Shown here one piece after another: positions 59,320 to 64,000 of a stretch of DNA of 64,000 nucleotides (within the stretch, counting starts at the first letter, position 1; every line of letters begins with the position of its first letter). A program made the translations under genes and the position numbers. Below the pieces are notes generated by a model. That model made no database searches. It saw only the letters and a program-made list of their open reading frames with translations, and had not been told where the DNA came from. This stretch comes from Lachnospiraceae bacterium (lineage in GTDB: Bacteria; Bacillota; Clostridia; Lachnospirales; Lachnospiraceae), in contig JAFQQI010000009.1 in assembly GCA_017411305.1 (NCBI GenBank), positions 1 to 64,000 of the forward strand. Reading direction: 5' to 3'.

Positions 59320-60655
59320 ACGACAGAATGATTTTTCAAAAGGGCCTGTGTGGAAATGTATTGTCACACAGGCCGTTCCATTAACAATTGCACAACTGGT
59401 ACAGCTTTTATATAACGTAGTGGATAGAATCTATTTAGGACATATAGGAGAAGGAAGCAGTCTGGCACTGACCGGTGTGGGATTGGTTTTTCCGATTGTG
59501 TCGCTGATTATGGCATTCACTGCGTTATTTGGTATGGGAGGAATCCCCCTCTTTTCTATGGCACGGGGCGGAGAAGATGAAGAAGAAGCCCATAAAATAT
59601 TGGGCAATTCCGTAGCCTTGCTACTGACAAGTTCAGTGCTGCTGACAATTGTTTGTTATATATTATGTAAACCTATTCTGTTTTTGTTTGGTGCAAGCGA
59701 AGCATCTTATGTATACGCAGAAGAGTATCTGAAAATCTACCTGCTTGGAACGGTTTTTTCCATGCTTTCAACAGGACTAAACGGATATATTAATGCACAA
59801 GGTTTTCCCCAGATGGGCATGCTGACCACTGTAATAGGAGCGGTCATTAATATTGTGTTGGATCCCATTTTTATATTCAGTCTTGATATGGGAGTTACCG
59901 GTGCGGCCCTGGCTACTGTCATCAGTCAGACGGTTTCGGCTATTTGGGTGATACGCTTTCTGACAGGAAAGAAAGCATTAATCAGGATAAGAGTATGCTA
60001 CATACGGCTGGAAAAAAGAATTGTCAAAGCGATATGCAAACTGGGAACCTCCAATTTTATTATGCAGGGAACCAACTGCTTGGTACAGGTGGTTTGTAAT
60101 ACGACCCTGCAAACCTATGGCGGCGATGTTTATGTGGGAATTATGACAGTATTAAATTCCGTAAGAGAAATATTCGGACTTCCGGTCAGCGGTATTGTGA
60201 ATGGTGCGCAGCCGGTAATCAGCTTTAATTATGGTGCAAAGAAGAACGACAGAGTAAAAGAGGGCATCCGCTTTAATACCTATATCGGAACAGCATATAC
60301 CATGCTGGCGTGGATTTTGGTGGTCACATTTCCGAAGTTCTGGTTCAGTCTTTTTTCGGATGATATGCAGATGATGAATCTGGGAATCGGCGCCATGAAA
60401 ATTTATTTCTTTGGATTTGTATTTATGGCACTTCAATTTGCAGGACAAAGTACCTTTCAGGCGTTAGGAGATGCAAAGCACGCAGTATTCTTTTCTCTGC
60501 TTCGAAAGGCAATTATCGTGGTGCCGCTGACAATTGTCTTACCGCTGGCAGGACTTGGCGTAAGCGGCGTATTTCTGGCAGAGCCTATTTCTAATGTGAT
60601 AGGCGGTTTGGCTTGCTTTTTGACCATGAGGAGAACGGTGTATAAGAGGCTTTAG
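59300..60655 (+). CDS. MATE family efflux transporter (3)
   Basis: The roughly 451-residue protein has about 12 membrane helices and typical MATE segments: VTQAVPLTIAQLVQLLYNVVDRIYLGHIGEG at the start and GLPVSGIVNGAQPVISFNYGAKKNDRVKEGI in the second half. It is coupled to pyrF by a 20-base overlap. AGGAG in the pyrF end serves ATG 59300. It is the third MATE gene in the window; substrates of all three are unknown. Confidence 0.9.
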   Translation: MQTKINKRQNDFSKGPVWKCIVTQAVPLTIAQLVQLLYNVVDRIYLGHIGEGSSLALTGVGLVFPIVSLIMAFTALFGMGGIPLFSMARGGEDEEEAHKILGNSVALLLTSSVLLTIVCYILCKPILFLFGASEASYVYAEEYLKIYLLGTVFSMLSTGLNGYINAQGFPQMGMLTTVIGAVINIVLDPIFIFSLDMGVTGAALATVISQTVSAIWVIRFLTGKKALIRIRVCYIRLEKRIVKAICKLGTSNFIMQGTNCLVQVVCNTTLQTYGGDVYVGIMTVLNSVREIFGLPVSGIVNGAQPVISFNYGAKKNDRVKEGIRFNTYIGTAYTMLAWILVVTFPKFWFSLFSDDMQMMNLGIGAMKIYFFGFVFMALQFAGQSTFQALGDAKHAVFFSLLRKAIIVVPLTIVLPLAGLGVSGVFLAEPISNVIGGLACFLTMRRTVYKRL

Positions 60656-60668
60656 GGAGAAAAAGTAA

Positions 60669-61235
60669 ATGAAAAAGTTACTGATTATTGCGCTAATGAT
60701 TGGATTGGCAGGACATGAAAACAAGACAGATGCCATGCTGGATTTATTTGCAAACGGAGTAGTACCTGCCCATTATATTGCAGATGGAGATGAAGGATCC
60801 TTTTACATGACAGATTTACCATGTGATCCCAATGATTTTACCTATTACTCCGTAGGGGAAAAGTTGGATTTGGACAATGATGGTGAAGAGGAGCTGATTG
60901 TTAACGGTCCTTATGGCGGCATGTATCTGGATGTGAGAGAAGAAACGGTTTATGTATTGGATGAAGGCATGGGAACAGCCTATGTCCTTAGCTATGCGCA
61001 GTTCGACGGACAGACATGGATTGTGCATGGTGATACCACTCACGGTGGAAGAATCATGTATGACTTTAAGCTGTATGACGGAACAGGGAATGTAGTGGAT
61101 TCCTTTGAACTGAATAAAGAATATTGGGAGACTCCTGAAGAGCCGGACGGTCCGGGAACAGTATATACATATAGAGGTGAGGAGATAACCAGAGAAAAAT
61201 ATGAAGAACTCAGATTGAAAATGTTGGGATATTAA
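60669..61235 (+). CDS. Exported protein with calcium-loop-like motif, lipobox altered
   Basis: This protein of 188 residues starts with a short lipoprotein-like signal (MKKLLIIALMIGLAGH). The expected lipobox cysteine after LAG is histidine, so it may be cleaved differently, anchored or non-functional. The mature part has KLDLDNDGEEELIVNGPYGGMYLD, an EF-hand/VCBS-like calcium loop, and WIVHGDTTHGGR. The family is not recognised beyond being a Clostridia envelope protein. It lies 5 bases before the next lipoprotein gene, so they form a pair. Confidence 0.7.
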   Translation: MKKLLIIALMIGLAGHENKTDAMLDLFANGVVPAHYIADGDEGSFYMTDLPCDPNDFTYYSVGEKLDLDNDGEEELIVNGPYGGMYLDVREETVYVLDEGMGTAYVLSYAQFDGQTWIVHGDTTHGGRIMYDFKLYDGTGNVVDSFELNKEYWETPEEPDGPGTVYTYRGEEITREKYEELRLKMLGY

Positions 61236-61239
61236 GGAT

Positions 61240-62544
61240 ATGAAAAAAAGAAACGACTATTTGCAAGTTACAATATTACTTATACTTTCACTATTGATCT
61301 TGACCGGATGCGGTGGAAAAGAGAATAAGAATGCGGATGTAGAAAAGGCGGAAACACAGTCTTCTGAGATGGCGGAAATGATAGAAGATGAGACGACAGA
61401 GAATGTGGAAGTCATAAAAGAGGAGGAAGCCACAGAACCTTTAGAGGAAGAAGAGGTTATTCATGTCAGCAGTACGGAAGAATTTTTGGAAGCAATTGCG
61501 CCGGGAGTAACGATTTTTGTGGAGCCCGGATATTACAACATGAGTGAATACCTTAAAGAAGTACAAATGCGGAAGGACTATGACTGGAATGCGGAGCATC
61601 CCTATGTAAAGCTCGAGGATTGCTATGACGGCGTAGAGGTAGTCATCAAAAATGCTGATGATTTAACGATTATGGGAGATGCAGAAAGTCTTGCACAGAC
61701 AGAAATTGTTGTTGAGCCAAGGTATGCGGCAGTTTTATCATTTATTAATTGCTGTGACTTGAATCTATCATTTTTGACAATGGGGCATACGGAAACCGGC
61801 GATTGCTCCGGAAATGTTTTAAACTTCTATGGCTGTAAAAATATAACACTTTCCGCAATGGATTTATATGGCTGCGGAGTTTATGCGATAGAAACCGGAA
61901 AAGGAACAGGAGATTTATATGTGTACAGCAGTACTTTGCGTGACTGCTCTTATGGTTCCCTTAATATTGCAGAAGGTGTCGGTATTTTTGAATTCCATGA
62001 TTGTACCTTTACAGGCTCTTGTTGGGGCGGCTCGTATGATAATTCAGTAGATTCTGAATTGTATTTCTACAACTGTATTTTTGGAGAAGAAGAAACAAAT
62101 ACATGGTTCTTCTGGTCTGATATTCATACGATTGATTGTACCTGGGCTGAAATCACAGAGTATCCTGACTATGAATATGTACCGATTTTTGAGCCGGAGA
62201 ATATGGAAGAAATCCCCTGTGATGAATATGCACTTGCCGATGTTCCGTGGATCGGATATGCAATCGTTAATCCGGAGTCGGGAGAAATGACATATTTGCC
62301 TTATGAAACAGAGGATGGAACTTTTGAATATGTTTACTTAGAACTCAGTGAGGATCATACCGGCTGGGTGGAATACGGTGAGCAAAAATATGATGTTACA
62401 TGGGAATGTGAAGATGATGTTGCATATCTTCAAACCGCGGAGGGATTTTATATTTATCTGACAAGATATGAATTGGTGAAAGATGATACTACTTATTATT
62501 GGATACTGATGGAGATGGATAATCAATTGATTTGGTTATACTAA
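61240..62544 (+). CDS. Lipoprotein with right-handed beta-helix
   Basis: This protein of 434 residues has a lipoprotein signal (LILTGCG, Cys near 24) and an acidic low-complexity linker (about 26-75, rich in Glu). It then has repeated strands typical of a parallel beta-helix (VVIKNADDLTIMGDAESL, SFINCCDLNLSFLTMG, NFYGCKNITLSAMDLYGC). Such folds bind or cut polysaccharide, but no catalytic site is evident. The C-terminal 140 residues form a separate beta-rich domain. It ends before a strong hairpin. Confidence 0.78.
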   Translation: MKKRNDYLQVTILLILSLLILTGCGGKENKNADVEKAETQSSEMAEMIEDETTENVEVIKEEEATEPLEEEEVIHVSSTEEFLEAIAPGVTIFVEPGYYNMSEYLKEVQMRKDYDWNAEHPYVKLEDCYDGVEVVIKNADDLTIMGDAESLAQTEIVVEPRYAAVLSFINCCDLNLSFLTMGHTETGDCSGNVLNFYGCKNITLSAMDLYGCGVYAIETGKGTGDLYVYSSTLRDCSYGSLNIAEGVGIFEFHDCTFTGSCWGGSYDNSVDSELYFYNCIFGEEETNTWFFWSDIHTIDCTWAEITEYPDYEYVPIFEPENMEEIPCDEYALADVPWIGYAIVNPESGEMTYLPYETEDGTFEYVYLELSEDHTGWVEYGEQKYDVTWECEDDVAYLQTAEGFYIYLTRYELVKDDTTYYWILMEMDNQLIWLY

Positions 62545-62572
62545 TTATTGTATGAGTGATAAGAAAATTGTA

Positions 62573-62599
62573 ATGGGGCAAGCATTGTGCTTGCCCCAT
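62573..62599. terminator. Terminator between convergent lipoprotein gene and Rpn relic
   Basis: A perfect 12-base stem (ATGGGGCAAGCA / TGCTTGCCCCAT) with a TTG loop sits 29 bases after the lipoprotein stop. A clear T-run is absent on the + side. Confidence 0.75.
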
Positions 62600-62628
62600 C
62601 AATATGGTGTTTTGTTGTATATGTCGGA

Positions 62629-62928
62629 TTATAATTCAAATTCTTTTAGAAGGATGTTTTGATAGTCTTTATCCTTTGCAGCTTTTATTATATCGTCTAT
62701 GCGGCCGGACTCAGCTAATAGAATATTTAGTTGATTTACTTCATTACGTCCTTCATCATGTGCCATTTGTTCTATTTCCCAGGATTTCATATAATTTATG
62801 CCAACCTCCTTGCGCTTCTTAACCTTATTTACAAGCTCCGAGACGGATGCAATATCCTGATTTGTGATATTTTCAACCGTAGATTTCTCTATGTATTTTA
62901 GCATATCTTTTGGTTCTTGACTAGGGAG
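62629..62928 (-). pseudogene. Rpn C-terminal relic (copy 4)
   Basis: About 95 codons match the C-terminal part of the intact Rpn gene at 36969-37883 almost residue for residue (DMLKYIEKSTVENITNQDIASV, KKRKEVGINYMKSWEIEQM, DYQNILLKEFEL). Similarity stops abruptly at 62928 after the shared CTTGACTAGGG on the + strand, and the nuclease core and N-terminus are absent. It is a truncation rather than an active gene. The sequence 62929-63072 has only a short MVGTMWNNL frame with a GGAGGAG site, of unknown meaning. Confidence 0.8.
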
Positions 62929-63072
62929 AATGCTTTGTGAACTATAAAATTTATTGATGAACAGATAGAGATAAGATATAATTTTTATATAAATGTATAG
63001 GAGGAGTACAATATGGTAGGTACGATGTGGAATAACCTTTGAGACTTTAATAGAATCGGAGGTTAAAATAAA

Positions 63073-63999
63073 ATGAATATAAATAAACATCTGTTTGCAG
63101 CTTATTGTGGAATGATAAAAAGCGGTTATGATTTAATGGATTTGTCTGATGAAATAGTGCAGGAAGTTTATGAATGGATTTTAACTGCAGATTTTGAAGA
63201 GAATGTATGCGATTATTTCCTTTTTGCAAAAACAAACACAATCTCAGTTAATCCATATTATCCACGAGGTTCTGATTTATCTGCTGCCTGCTTTTTCCAC
63301 GGGGGAAGTATGGACAAGTATATAGAATTTTTACAGATGTGTGAGTCACAGGAAGCGAATAATCCTGAATTTATTAAGTGGATTTCAAAATTACCCAGTG
63401 TATTAAAACAAATCGAAAACAGTAGCACATTTGATGGCATTTATCAATTTTATTGTAATGGTGTAGAGAAGCGTTTTTCAGATATCCAAAAGCAAATGGA
63501 AGAAATCGAGACAGTATTAAAATCTAAACCATTCAGAACGGACATATCGGTGGTATTTGCACCGAATTTACTTCAAGCAAAATTCCTTGCAGATTATGCT
63601 TTGGTTGAAGATACCTTGTATATTATATCAGGGAATTTTTGGAGTTGCGCAATTATTCACGAGTATTTGCACATTGCATTAAAACCGATAAGGAGCAAGC
63701 TTTTTGATATAATACATAATGATGGGATAGATAAATATGTTAATGTGAAGCGTATGAATGAACTAGGATATTTGCATGGAAACACTGTAGAGGCAAAAGC
63801 GCATGCGCTTGATGAATGTTTTGTTCGGGCGATATGCGGTGTGATTGATAAATCACTGGATTTATCATGGTATTGCCAAGAGAACGTAAAAAACGGTTTT
63901 TGGGCAGTGCCGCGAGCGATTGATAAATTGGCGAAGCTTTCTTGGCAAGATATGTCATTGGAAGAGATTGTGATACAAGTTGCTAATAGCATTGAGTAA
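63073..63999 (+). CDS. Uncharacterised protein with HExxH metalloprotease-like motif
   Basis: This protein of 308 residues is complete and ends one base before the window edge. The motif IIHEYLHIAL (HEYLH at about 196-200) is a zincin-type zinc site. EAKAHALDECF some 45 residues later could supply a third acidic ligand. No signal peptide or membrane segment is seen. I do not recognise the family and propose a possible cytoplasmic metallopeptidase only from this motif. GGAGG precedes the ATG. Confidence 0.72.
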   Translation: MNINKHLFAAYCGMIKSGYDLMDLSDEIVQEVYEWILTADFEENVCDYFLFAKTNTISVNPYYPRGSDLSAACFFHGGSMDKYIEFLQMCESQEANNPEFIKWISKLPSVLKQIENSSTFDGIYQFYCNGVEKRFSDIQKQMEEIETVLKSKPFRTDISVVFAPNLLQAKFLADYALVEDTLYIISGNFWSCAIIHEYLHIALKPIRSKLFDIIHNDGIDKYVNVKRMNELGYLHGNTVEAKAHALDECFVRAICGVIDKSLDLSWYCQENVKNGFWAVPRAIDKLAKLSWQDMSLEEIVIQVANSIE

Positions 64000-64000
64000 T

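Noticed and set aside
63013-63042. Leader peptide MVGTMWNNL before the HEYLH gene
   Set aside because: It has a GGAGGAG site, but no hairpins or related copy nearby, so it is not called as a leader.
1-64000. rRNA or tRNA genes
   Set aside because: No rRNA segments or tRNA cloverleaf-like sequences with a GTTCGANTC-type T-arm were noticed on either strand.

Overview
The window looks like chromosome of an anaerobic gut-type Clostridium relative, most likely Lachnospiraceae. The evidence is the set of [FeFe]-hydrogenase maturases (HydE, HydG, HydF) with a TM1266-type regulator, an oxygen-independent ribonucleotide reductase (NrdD), two alpha-L-fucosidases of different families (GH95, GH29), CD3324-type and DUF1062 proteins, Rpn/PD-(D/E)XK genes, strong AGGAGG ribosome-binding sites and AT-rich gaps with canonical sigma-A promoters. 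No rRNA, tRNA, CRISPR array or classical DDE transposase was seen. Almost every gene is on the + strand; the exceptions are a flavodoxin, one GNAT gene, one intact Rpn gene and one Rpn relic.

Region 1 (0-8.7 kb) is an accretion zone of small, unrelated, mostly single-domain genes: sugar acetyltransferase, GNAT, methyltransferase, Nudix, HIT, an unusual XRE-dCMP deaminase fusion followed by a MazG-like pyrophosphohydrolase, transglutaminase-like and RidA-like proteins. It is interspersed with broken genes: a kinase-like relic, a frameshifted small gene and two internally deleted Rpn copies behind near-identical promoters. Region 2 (8.7-25.7 kb) is more ordinary: HD hydrolase with a GH95 fucosidase, a MarR-MATE-HAD operon, the hydrogenase maturation operon behind a leader that contains a terminator, a decayed SGNH esterase, a divergent flavodoxin/TetR pair, an alpha/beta hydrolase, a LytTR-DUF3021 pair, and a metallo-hydrolase/dehydrogenase/deacetylase cluster.

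Region 3 (25.7-38.4 kb) is a second accretion zone. It holds Fic with an operator-dense promoter, four GNATs, a frameshifted XRE membrane protein, GrpB, a second Nudix, a second transglutaminase, a pyrophosphatase-like protein, a DUF1643 relic and a hicAB locus whose toxin gene is internally deleted. It also has a gene-free 458-base gap with four inverted-repeat units on an 83-84 base period. Two consecutive genes (CD3324-like, DUF1062) sit behind related short upstream reading frames (MKRYVLFA, MTGTPVCFA) with competing hairpins. An L,D-transpeptidase and the only intact Rpn gene close the region.

Region 4 (38.4-64 kb) contains a GntR-ABC transporter operon with a 41-base perfect palindrome over its promoter, GH29 fucosidase, and a four-gene operon with a two-component system. 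Six exact-phase 11-base iterons follow, placed in front of a secreted polysaccharide deacetylase. Next come mscL, DUF554, thioesterase, lipase and SDR genes, then housekeeping genes (aspS, rsmF-like, a TPR lipoprotein, nrdD with a fused redoxin domain, pyrF), a third MATE, two envelope proteins, an Rpn tail relic and a protein with an HEYLH metalloprotease-like motif.

The most interesting candidates are the phased inverted-repeat array at 30.0-30.3 kb, the paired leader-peptide attenuators at 35.0-35.5 kb, the hydrogenase-operon leader at 14.3-14.5 kb, the 11-base iterons at 46.3 kb and the XRE-dCMP deaminase/MazG pair. All functions are inferred by reading the sequence; no database search was run.
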